Part shown: piece by piece, positions 1-5,856 of the stretch
Layout of the letters: every line of letters starts with the position of its first letter
How positions within the stretch are numbered: the first letter of the stretch is position 1
NCBI GenBank assembly: GCA_045532655.1
Contig: JAZSGI010000246.1
Location: 1 to 6,562 of the forward strand
Source: JAVBQJ01 sp045532655
GTDB taxonomy: Bacteria > Verrucomicrobiota > Lentisphaeria > Victivallales > Victivallaceae
Reading direction: 5' to 3'
Length of the DNA: 6,562 bases
Program-made: the position numbers and the translations under genes
The notes under the pieces: generated by a model
The model's input: only the letters and a program-made list of their open reading frames with translations
What the model was told of the DNA's origin: nothing
Database searches by the model: none

Positions 1-304
1 CCGGATCAAGAGCGACACGGGCAAGAAACAGCCCCGGTGCAGGCGGGAAAGCAACATAGAACCACAGATATTCCCCGTCACTGCTGACACTTGTATTGGT
101 GAAATAAAAACTGAACTGAACCGGAGCGACACGTTCAGTAAGAATATAACTCACTGCCCCGCTTGCCGGATCACGCCATTCCGTAAAAAAAGGATGCCGG
201 GAAAGATCGTATTTCATCTGCGGTATATGATCATTTGTTTCCACAAATCCTTTTAACGGCTCTGAACTCATTCTGCCGTAACCTGTATAAGTATATGTAT
301 CCAT
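1..304 (-). CDS. Oligogalacturonate-lyase-like beta-propeller protein, 3' partial (N-terminal 101 residues)
   Basis: An ATG at 304-302 opens a frame that runs without a stop to base 1, giving 101 complete codons. The reading frame is supported by a good AGAGG site 6 nt upstream and by starting 3 nt after the previous stop. The protein begins MDTYTYTGYGRMSS. Residues 42-56, EWRDPASGAVSYILT, fit the D-x-x-TG-x-x-v-x-x-LT pattern, and 66-83, FYFTNTSVSSDGEYLWFY, fit the YF-x-N-x-f-x-x-DG-x-x-l-x-F pattern. Together these resemble the first blade of oligogalacturonate lyase and related TolB-like propellers. A further strand, GLFLARVALDP (91-101), ends the visible part. No signal peptide is seen. 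True oligogalacturonate lyases are cytoplasmic enzymes that cleave unsaturated digalacturonate-type substrates using Mn2+, but the metal-binding residues would lie outside the window. It could instead be a non-enzymatic propeller. Confidence 0.7.
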   Translation of the reverse strand, partial: MDTYTYTGYGRMSSEPLKGFVETNDHIPQMKYDLSRHPFFTEWRDPASGAVSYILTERVAPVQFSFYFTNTSVSSDGEYLWFYVAFPPAPGLFLARVALDP

Positions 305-307
305 CTT

Positions 308-1285
308 TTACCTCTTTGAAGTTATCAGTATTGATTCATTGACCTCATGAAGACACTTTTCACCGGCAGCAAAACGTTTGTATTCGTCGATCATATAATC
401 CGCCATACGGTGAACCTCGTCATTTATCGATCCGGCGATATGCGGCGACAGTACAACATTGGGCAACGAGTAGAGTTCAGATCCCTCTGCTGGCGGTTCC
501 GGATATGTCACATCAAGCAAAGCCGTCAAATCGGAACGTTCTTTCAACACCTGTATAAGTTCTGCTTCGTTGACCTGTCTGCCTCTGCCGGTATTAATAA
601 ATACTGCACCCTCCGGCATGGAGCGGAAAAGTTTTCCATCCAGGACCCCGGCGTTGTCATCTCTGTCAGGCAGATGATTACTGACAACATTGGCACGGGC
701 AAAGGCTTCTTCCAGCGAAACCGTACGATTTTCTTTCCGGGAAGGTACAACTGTTACGTTAAGATTGAAATTTTTCAGTAATTCCTGTACTTTGGCTGAA
801 ATCGCCCCTGCCCCGATAAGAGCAACTGTGCCGCCGTAATTGCCGCACCCGGCAAGTGAATGATTGAATCTGCCGGGACCGGTCAACTCTCTGGATGCCC
901 GGAAATATCCCTTCATTCCCAGCAAAATCTGGGCAACGCAAAATTCGGCAACAGGTATCGCATTGGCACGCCATGCACTGTATACATGTATTCCTGACGC
1001 CAGAAGGGGACGGATAAAATAATCTGTTGCCCCTGCAGCATAGAATACAGCTTTAAGGCCGGGCATGGCAGCCAACTGTTCCGGAGTAAAATTGATCATA
1101 CCCCATGTGGAAAAGATGACCTCCACCCCCTTTAACCTGCCTGCCGCAATATCTTCCGGCCCGGCAACACCGTCGTAAAGATCACTTATTCCGGCGATGA
1201 CTGCTTTCTGTTCCGGCGAATATACATAGTCAATGTTACCGCTTGAAGGTTCCTGCTGTAAAAAAACTGCTTTAAATTTTTTCAT
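308..1285 (-). CDS. D-2-hydroxyacid dehydrogenase-family protein
   Basis: 325 residues, the normal length of the family. The NAD(P)-binding domain sits inside the catalytic domain, with the nucleotide loop VALIGAGAISAKV at 154-166. Catalytic residues are all present: Arg234 in NTGRGRQV, Glu263 in YPEPP and His282 in SPHIAGS. An interdomain hinge, ANAIPVAEFCVAQILLGM (107-124), also fits. Family members reversibly reduce 2-keto acids to D-2-hydroxy acids in the cytoplasm. Two departures are visible. The usual third glycine of GxGxxG is Ser163. The end of the second strand, VVPSRKENR (179-187), lacks the acidic residue that selects NAD and carries Arg/Lys, suggesting NADP(H) use (inference). Its ATG overlaps the ThuA stop as ATGA, with only a weak AAGG site upstream, so translation is probably coupled. 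It likely handles a late acid intermediate of the pathway; substrate unknown. Confidence 0.9.
   Translation of the reverse strand: MKKFKAVFLQQEPSSGNIDYVYSPEQKAVIAGISDLYDGVAGPEDIAAGRLKGVEVIFSTWGMINFTPEQLAAMPGLKAVFYAAGATDYFIRPLLASGIHVYSAWRANAIPVAEFCVAQILLGMKGYFRASRELTGPGRFNHSLAGCGNYGGTVALIGAGAISAKVQELLKNFNLNVTVVPSRKENRTVSLEEAFARANVVSNHLPDRDDNAGVLDGKLFRSMPEGAVFINTGRGRQVNEAELIQVLKERSDLTALLDVTYPEPPAEGSELYSLPNVVLSPHIAGSINDEVHRMADYMIDEYKRFAAGEKCLHEVNESILITSKR
311..315 (-). promoter_or_regulatory. Ribosome binding site of the propeller gene, overlapping the previous gene's last codons
   Basis: AGAGG on the minus strand is formed by the last two codons (AAG AGG) of the hydroxyacid dehydrogenase gene. 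It lies 6 nt before the ATG at 304-302, and the spacer contains the TAA stop of the upstream gene. This fixes the start of the last, partial gene and supports co-translation. Confidence 0.65.
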
Positions 1286-1953
1286 GATTTTTTACCTTTT
1301 GTAAGATAATCGATCAACACTGTTACATTACGGATAAATACTTCACTTGAAGTCACCTCCGGTTTATGGCCGGGAATAAAACTTACGATCCTCCCGCCCC
1401 AGGGTGTAACTGCCTCGCAACACTGAATACTTGTCATCCCGGCAGCACGGGTTTCCATAATAATGGAGACCGGACAGGTGTTCTCCAGTTCCGTATATAT
1501 TTCATCCTCCGGCAAATCCATTTCTGCAAGTTTTGCCGCCAGCGGATGACGGCTTTTGGAACGCACGATACGGCAGGCATCAACAGGGTGTACCGATGGA
1601 TCCATGCCGTCAGGGTCATCCGGCCGCACCCAGCGTTCACCAGGCAGTGCGCGCCACCAGTCCCATTGCCAGAATGCGGCACTTGCGCCATGCAAAAGCA
1701 AAATACTGCCGCCATTTTCCAGATACCTTCTGACCCTCTCCTCCGCCCCGCAGCCGGGATGCGGCATACCGCATGTCCCGCCGATAAAGTTCAGAATAAG
1801 AAGCGAACAGTTTTCCTCCCATGGAGAATTTTCCAATATGTGCCAATCATCTTCCGAAAAATTTATCTCTCTTCTGTATTCTTCCGGGAGATGGGTGAAT
1901 ATTTCCCTGCCGGGATGTACTCCGTAATGGTTGTCAGCAAAAAAGTAAATCAT
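1282..1953 (-). CDS. ThuA-like domain protein (class I glutamine amidotransferase-like fold)
   Basis: 223 residues, a whole single ThuA domain. Seen: the central strand and turn SLLILNFIGGTCGMPHPG (50-67), a GGSILLLHGASAAFWQW segment (81-97) with His88 at the position of the conserved ThuA histidine, then the conserved RHPL (135-138), the acidic EDEIYTEL (149-156) and PWGGRIVSFIPGHKPEV (184-200) with His196. These match the order of conserved ThuA blocks: GG.l..lH, H-P, DE.Y, and the late P-GH. The cysteine nucleophile of true amidotransferases is not expected in this family, and position 88-89 carries His-Gly. ThuA proteins are linked by genetics to trehalose and other 3-keto-glycoside metabolism in rhizobia, but their chemistry is poorly established. 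The gene starts 12 nt after the flavin oxidoreductase stop, with AGGA only 3 nt from the ATG, and overlaps the next gene by 4 nt (ATGA), suggesting translational coupling. Fold confident; function open. Confidence 0.82.
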   Translation of the reverse strand: MIYFFADNHYGVHPGREIFTHLPEEYRREINFSEDDWHILENSPWEENCSLLILNFIGGTCGMPHPGCGAEERVRRYLENGGSILLLHGASAAFWQWDWWRALPGERWVRPDDPDGMDPSVHPVDACRIVRSKSRHPLAAKLAEMDLPEDEIYTELENTCPVSIIMETRAAGMTSIQCCEAVTPWGGRIVSFIPGHKPEVTSSEVFIRNVTVLIDYLTKGKKS

Positions 1954-1965
1954 AGTTCCTGCCTG

Positions 1966-3417
1966 TTATTTATTCTGCTCTTTCTTTAATTTTTTCAACA
2001 ACTCAGCCTCCGGCATCATCCTGTAATGCCTGTCCAGCGGATAACACCCGGACACCATTCCGGCACGTGGGGCATTGGTACAATCCCCAAAGGTACGGCA
2101 GATGCGGCAACGGTCAAGTGGTCTGCCGTTTAATATATCGTCGCATATATCCGGATAAGACAGCACCATCCGCCCTATCCCGACAAAATCAGTTTCTCCA
2201 TTGCTTACCGCATACTCGGCGGCGTTGGGCAGGAATTCCTGTAAACAGGTATACCCGGAACCGACCACAAGAATATCAGGACACAATTCCCTGATCCTGC
2301 GTACCGCCTTCAAATGCCGGGAAACATTGTACAGTGGATTTTCCGGTATCTGATACCCGTCAGAAACAGGATAATATGCCGGACGCTGCATGTGTACATT
2401 ATAGTAGGGACTGCCAATAGTGGCACAAATCATTCCGACACCGTATTCCTGCATAAGTTTGATAAAAGCCGCAGGCTCCTGTAAATCAGAATCCATATCC
2501 ACCCCGTAACCGTCGCCGCCGAAAGCATAAGGATAAATCTCTCTGTCCCATGCCATGGGGCGCCCCCTGCCGTCTTCCCCTTTTTCAAAGGGCATGATAT
2601 CAAAAAGGCTCAAGCGCACGGAAATATCCAACCCGGGAGCAGCTTTCCGGATCCCTTCTGCCACCTCCCTGAAAAACCTTGTTCTGTTTTCAAAAGATCC
2701 GCCGTAACGGCCGGGACGGTCAACAGCCGAAAGCAATTCATGGGCAAGATACCCGTGGGCATGCTTGATATCAACAAAATCAAATCCGGCATTTTGTGCC
2801 ACGACAGCTGCCTGTACAAAGTGTTTGATTATATCCTGAACCTCCTCATCGCTGACCACATCAGCGGCAGAACAGCCGAATTTTCTGTCCAGCAGCGGAT
2901 GTGCATACGCTGTCCTGGGTTTCAGGATATGGGGTTCATCCGGGTGGGAATAACGCCCGGAGTGCGTCAACTGCAACCCGATCGCCAGATCATCATCCCT
3001 GCCGTATTTTGCCTTATGAACTTTGTGCATCCCGTCACAAAGTTCACGCAGGGACTTTTCTGTTTCCGGTATTGCCATAAGTTGAGCAGGATTGCTTTTG
3101 CCGGAATGCATAACTGCGGCGGCTTCGGTACCGTAAATAAGTTTGGCTCCGCTTGCGGCAAAATTGAACCAGCGGCGGCGGGTGAGTTCACCGGGCGAAC
3201 CGTCCGGATTGCAATCCCAACCTTCCATGGGCAATATTGCCCAGCGGTTTCCGATGGTTCTGCCCTTGTAAGATAGCGGCCGGGCAAGAGCAAGATCACC
3301 GGGAGGAGGGAGTTCAGGCACAAGACCGATATTTATATTTTCCTCTTTCAAATAAGCGGCAAGTTCTCCGGCATTTTTAAAAGAACTTATCTTTTTAAAA
3401 TCTCCAGCCATAATCAA
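1966..3417 (-). CDS. Old Yellow Enzyme-family flavin oxidoreductase with C-terminal Fe-S-type cysteines
   Basis: 483 residues with a TIM-barrel FMN fold. N-terminal RPLSYKGRTIGNRWAILPM (46-64) and GLQLTHSGRYS (147-157) fit the FMN-binding segments. DFVDIKHAHGYLAHELLS (213-230), then RYGGSFENR (237-245), is the OYE signature. RLSLFD (268-273), VVGSGYT (384-390) and FVGIGRMVLSYPD (411-423) complete the phosphate-binding side. The C-terminus holds Cys437, 440, 446 and 458 (CRICRTFGDC and SGCYPLD), a likely [4Fe-4S] site with spacing Cx2Cx5Cx11C. In the 2,4-dienoyl-CoA reductase branch the spacing is Cx2Cx3Cx11C. It has no C-terminal FAD/NAD(P)H domain, so at 483 residues it is longer than plain OYEs and shorter than the roughly 650-residue fused reductases. 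Reducing power may arrive through the cluster from a partner, possibly the FAD protein encoded in the same operon (inference). Such enzymes reduce activated C=C bonds. Substrate unknown. It ends 12 nt before the ThuA gene. Confidence 0.9.
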   Translation of the reverse strand: MIMAGDFKKISSFKNAGELAAYLKEENINIGLVPELPPPGDLALARPLSYKGRTIGNRWAILPMEGWDCNPDGSPGELTRRRWFNFAASGAKLIYGTEAAAVMHSGKSNPAQLMAIPETEKSLRELCDGMHKVHKAKYGRDDDLAIGLQLTHSGRYSHPDEPHILKPRTAYAHPLLDRKFGCSAADVVSDEEVQDIIKHFVQAAVVAQNAGFDFVDIKHAHGYLAHELLSAVDRPGRYGGSFENRTRFFREVAEGIRKAAPGLDISVRLSLFDIMPFEKGEDGRGRPMAWDREIYPYAFGGDGYGVDMDSDLQEPAAFIKLMQEYGVGMICATIGSPYYNVHMQRPAYYPVSDGYQIPENPLYNVSRHLKAVRRIRELCPDILVVGSGYTCLQEFLPNAAEYAVSNGETDFVGIGRMVLSYPDICDDILNGRPLDRCRICRTFGDCTNAPRAGMVSGCYPLDRHYRMMPEAELLKKLKKEQNK

Positions 3418-3941
3418 AATCTTTTCTCCTTACGCAAATGTACAATTATGATCTCCGCATCTTCAAGAACCTCATAAGTATGGGGCAGCAAAGCATCGAA
3501 CTGTACAGACATACCCTGTTTCAATACATATTTTTCGTCAGGCAGTGAAAAACTTATTGCACCTCTGGTCACCCAGCACAACTCATAATCATCCCGGTGA
3601 AGTTCAGGAGTTGAAAGTTTCGCCCCTTTGACAGCCGCCGCATGCATACAGCGCATATTACCGTAATCCACACGGGAAAATTCAAAATCCCCGGAAATAT
3701 AGTTCCTGGCCTCCACGCAGTGGGATGTACGGTTCTCTGCCAGAGAGACAAAGTCGGAAAGCGTCATTCCGAAGACTTTTGCAATGCGGTAAAGTGTATC
3801 GATTTCCGCACTGTTGCAATTACGCTCCAGCTTGGAAATAACACTGGCAGAGATCCCGCTCCGGGCAGATAAATCGGCAATACTCATATTCTCTCTTTTG
3901 CGTAATTCCCGCAAAATACTGAAATCACAAAATTCAGCCAT
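3414..3941 (-). CDS. XRE-family transcriptional regulator with C-terminal cupin sensor domain
   Basis: 175 residues in two domains. Residues about 7-65 form a HTH_XRE DNA-binding domain, with the helix-turn-helix around MSIADLSARSGISASVISK (19-37) and the typical LERN and DTLYRIAKVFGMTLSDF features following. Residues about 95-172 form a single cupin_2 barrel. The first cupin motif is seen as H115-x4-E120-x6-G127 and the second as P153-H154. It lacks the full HxH pair of metal-binding cupins, so it may bind a small ligand, with or without metal. Regulators of this build usually bind DNA as dimers and respond to a pathway metabolite. The gene sits inside the operon, overlapping the FAD gene by 8 nt (ATGGCTGA) and meeting the flavin oxidoreductase gene at its TGA. 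It is therefore co-transcribed and probably autoregulatory. A weak AGGA site lies 10 nt before the ATG. Repressor or activator cannot be told. Confidence 0.93.
   Translation of the reverse strand: MAEFCDFSILRELRKRENMSIADLSARSGISASVISKLERNCNSAEIDTLYRIAKVFGMTLSDFVSLAENRTSHCVEARNYISGDFEFSRVDYGNMRCMHAAAVKGAKLSTPELHRDDYELCWVTRGAISFSLPDEKYVLKQGMSVQFDALLPHTYEVLEDAEIIIVHLRKEKRF
3426..3431 (-). promoter_or_regulatory. Ribosome binding site of the flavin oxidoreductase gene; favours a TTG start
   Basis: AAGGAG on the minus strand lies 8 nt before a TTG at 3417-3415 and 14 nt before the ATG at 3411-3409. The usual spacing of 5-9 nt favours the TTG, giving MIMAGDF and a 4-nt TTGA overlap with the regulator's stop codon. 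The ATG start would give MAGDF and a 2-nt gap. I chose TTG on spacing; the two products differ by two residues. Confidence 0.65.
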
Positions 3942-5844
3942 TTTTCACCATTCCTGCTTTATTCCGTTTTACAAAACTGTGCCATACATTTTCAAACCAC
4001 CCGTCTGTTTCCGGTACCGGCCGGCACTCCTCCCAGTAAAGTTCAGGATAACCATTGGCGGCAAAACGGCACATCATAACAAGATCCCGGAACCCCTTTT
4101 TCTCTTCCGCCATACACCATTTATCACCCAACGCCGGGTGTATCTTCCTGCCGTCTCCGGCAAGAACCACAGAACCGCCCCGGGAACCGATGTAATCTAT
4201 CTGCATAAGAATACTTTCCAGATACAATATCTGTGCGGTGCAAAGCTGCCGGTTACGCAAGGCCTCAGCCACCCCCTTTGCATCAAGTCCGCCCAGTCCG
4301 TCACCAGAGAGACGTGCATAGCGGCGGTAAACGACATCAAGCGCTTCTTCAACTCCTGCCGTACTGCGGACAAAACCGGCACAGCGGCTCATGATTTCCT
4401 GCATATCCTTTCGTTCACTCTGCCAGCTGCACGCTGCCGGAATTTCGGCTGCGATCTTCACAGTTTCTGTTTCCTTTCCGGCAATATTCCGGAAAAGTTC
4501 GCTGTCAAAAGTGTTGTTCCTGTAATTTGCCGCAATATACTCTGCTGCACGGAATGCACCCACCTGACCTGAATTCAAAGCACTTCCCCCCGGTCTGGTC
4601 ACACCATGTGTTCCATTTACCTCTCCGATGGGGAAAAGATGTTTCAGGTTCACGGATTCCCACCATATATTACCGGCAAGACCACCATTGTTATGCTGAG
4701 CGCAAACAGCCGCCTCCAATGGTTCAGCAGCAAGATCTATGTTATGTGCAAGATAAAGTTCACGGGCAGCAGGATTCATCTGTTCAAGACGGGCAATCGG
4801 CGTACCGGCAAGAGCAGCGGAACGGGAAAGATACTCCCTGACCTCTTCTGAAAGCCGGGAAATATCAAGATCCTCCGGATCGCGGCGGTAATCCAGCCAC
4901 ACACGGCGCCCCCGCTCAACGGTTTCAATATATATGAATATATCAATAAGGGATGAACCGGGAACATTCCCGGCAAAAAACGGCCATTGATAACCTTTGA
5001 GGAATACGGCATTGTACATATCCTCCACATTCTCATAATATTCCCGGAGGAACTCCCGTTCATCATCTCCCGCAGCATCTGTAGAAATCAGGCGGGGCAG
5101 TACCTGCATATAACTGCCGGAAAGATTCCAGCGGAATTTTATGGAAGCGATCCCGAACTGGGATTCTGCAAGATTGCATGCAGCGGCACCCGCCTCCAGG
5201 GCAAGACCTATTGCTCCGGTGTGACAGGCAGGATAAACACTTGTCCTGTAAAGACCGCCGGGACCACCTGTGGCAAAAATGATATTTTCAGCCTGTACAC
5301 TCTCCAATTCTCCTGTTTCGCCGTTTACGAAAACCGCACCAATAACACGGCTGCGCTCAGGATCAGTCAAAATTTTTACAGCAATACGTCTTTCCAAAAC
5401 AGGTATTTTACGCAATTTGACTGCTTCAATCAGCTTCAGACACATTTCTCTGGAAGTATACGGTCCGCAGCTGGTCGCCCGGCGGTGCGGATCATGATCG
5501 GTTTTGTAGCCGATATATTGGCCGAATTCATCACAGGGGAACGGTACTCCCAATGAAACAAGGTTCCCGAAAGCAACAGGCGAAAGCGCAGCTTCGATCA
5601 GGGCAATATCTCCATGCATGGCGCCCCCTGCTGCCAGATCTTTTGCCATCTGTACCGGGGAATCCGCTTCATCTCCATACATTCCCAGCTTGCAGTAAGT
5701 CTGTTTATCACTGCCGGTATTTATGGATGTCCCCAGCTTCAATCCTTCGGTATATATGGCAATGTCAGTCACTCCGAGGGTATGGAGGCGCAAAGCTGCC
5801 GCAAGTCCGGCGGCACCGCTGCCGATAATAAGAGTATTCATCAT
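3934..5844 (-). CDS. FAD-binding protein, fumarate reductase / L-aspartate oxidase superfamily
   Basis: A 636-residue flavoprotein. An N-terminal Rossmann motif, IIGSGAAGLAAALRL (residues 6-20), binds the FAD ADP moiety. The second FAD region is IIFATGGPGGLYRTSVYP (188-205). HNNGGLAGN (384-392) and GEVNGTHGVTRPGGSALNSG (407-426) match the C-terminal part of the FAD domain in SdhA/NadB-type proteins. A helical C-terminal domain follows from about 475, with an SRGG segment at 554-557. Family members transfer hydride at a C-C or C-N bond beside a carboxylate. The residues LIDIFIYIETVERGRRVWLD (299-318) align by eye with the PRDxVSRxIxxEI region of fumarate reductases, but the catalytic Arg there appears to be replaced by Ser, so the reaction may differ. 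No signal peptide, FMN-binding or haem domain is visible, so it is a cytoplasmic enzyme unlike periplasmic respiratory reductases. It starts 12 nt after the SDR stop and overlaps the regulator gene by 8 nt. Superfamily confident; reaction unknown. Confidence 0.9.
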   Translation of the reverse strand: MMNTLIIGSGAAGLAAALRLHTLGVTDIAIYTEGLKLGTSINTGSDKQTYCKLGMYGDEADSPVQMAKDLAAGGAMHGDIALIEAALSPVAFGNLVSLGVPFPCDEFGQYIGYKTDHDPHRRATSCGPYTSREMCLKLIEAVKLRKIPVLERRIAVKILTDPERSRVIGAVFVNGETGELESVQAENIIFATGGPGGLYRTSVYPACHTGAIGLALEAGAAACNLAESQFGIASIKFRWNLSGSYMQVLPRLISTDAAGDDEREFLREYYENVEDMYNAVFLKGYQWPFFAGNVPGSSLIDIFIYIETVERGRRVWLDYRRDPEDLDISRLSEEVREYLSRSAALAGTPIARLEQMNPAARELYLAHNIDLAAEPLEAAVCAQHNNGGLAGNIWWESVNLKHLFPIGEVNGTHGVTRPGGSALNSGQVGAFRAAEYIAANYRNNTFDSELFRNIAGKETETVKIAAEIPAACSWQSERKDMQEIMSRCAGFVRSTAGVEEALDVVYRRYARLSGDGLGGLDAKGVAEALRNRQLCTAQILYLESILMQIDYIGSRGGSVVLAGDGRKIHPALGDKWCMAEEKKGFRDLVMMCRFAANGYPELYWEECRPVPETDGWFENVWHSFVKRNKAGMVKNG

Positions 5845-5853
5845 CCTCCACCT
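5845..5853 (-). promoter_or_regulatory. Ribosome binding site of the FAD gene; decides between two adjacent ATGs
   Basis: On the minus strand the 12-nt gap reads CGCAGGTGGAGG directly before ATGATG. GGAGG touches the first ATG (5844) and lies only 3 nt from the second (5841). AGGTGG lies 3 nt from the first ATG and 6 nt from the second. Spacing therefore slightly favours the second ATG, which gives MNTLIIGSGAAG. The difference is one residue. Confidence 0.6.
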
Positions 5854-5856
5854 GCG

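Noticed and set aside
1366..1989. Plus-strand open frame of 207 codons
   Set aside because: It is antisense to the ThuA gene. The minus frame carries ordered ThuA motifs, and the plus frame has no recognisable motif or convincing ribosome binding site.
3814..4572. Plus-strand open frame of 252 codons
   Set aside because: It lies opposite the FAD and regulator genes, whose motifs are unmistakable. Its translation shows no domain pattern and is rich in residues typical of antisense shadows.
4900..4960. AT-rich stretch with repeated tatat runs as a possible internal promoter
   Set aside because: It lies inside the FAD coding region, encodes the well-conserved FIYIET segment, and no paired -35/-10 boxes are evident.
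3934..5844. Assignment of the FAD protein as NadB or SdhA
   Set aside because: No quinolinate synthase gene or Fe-S/membrane subunit genes are nearby, and the catalytic Arg motif is not seen. Only superfamily membership is supported.
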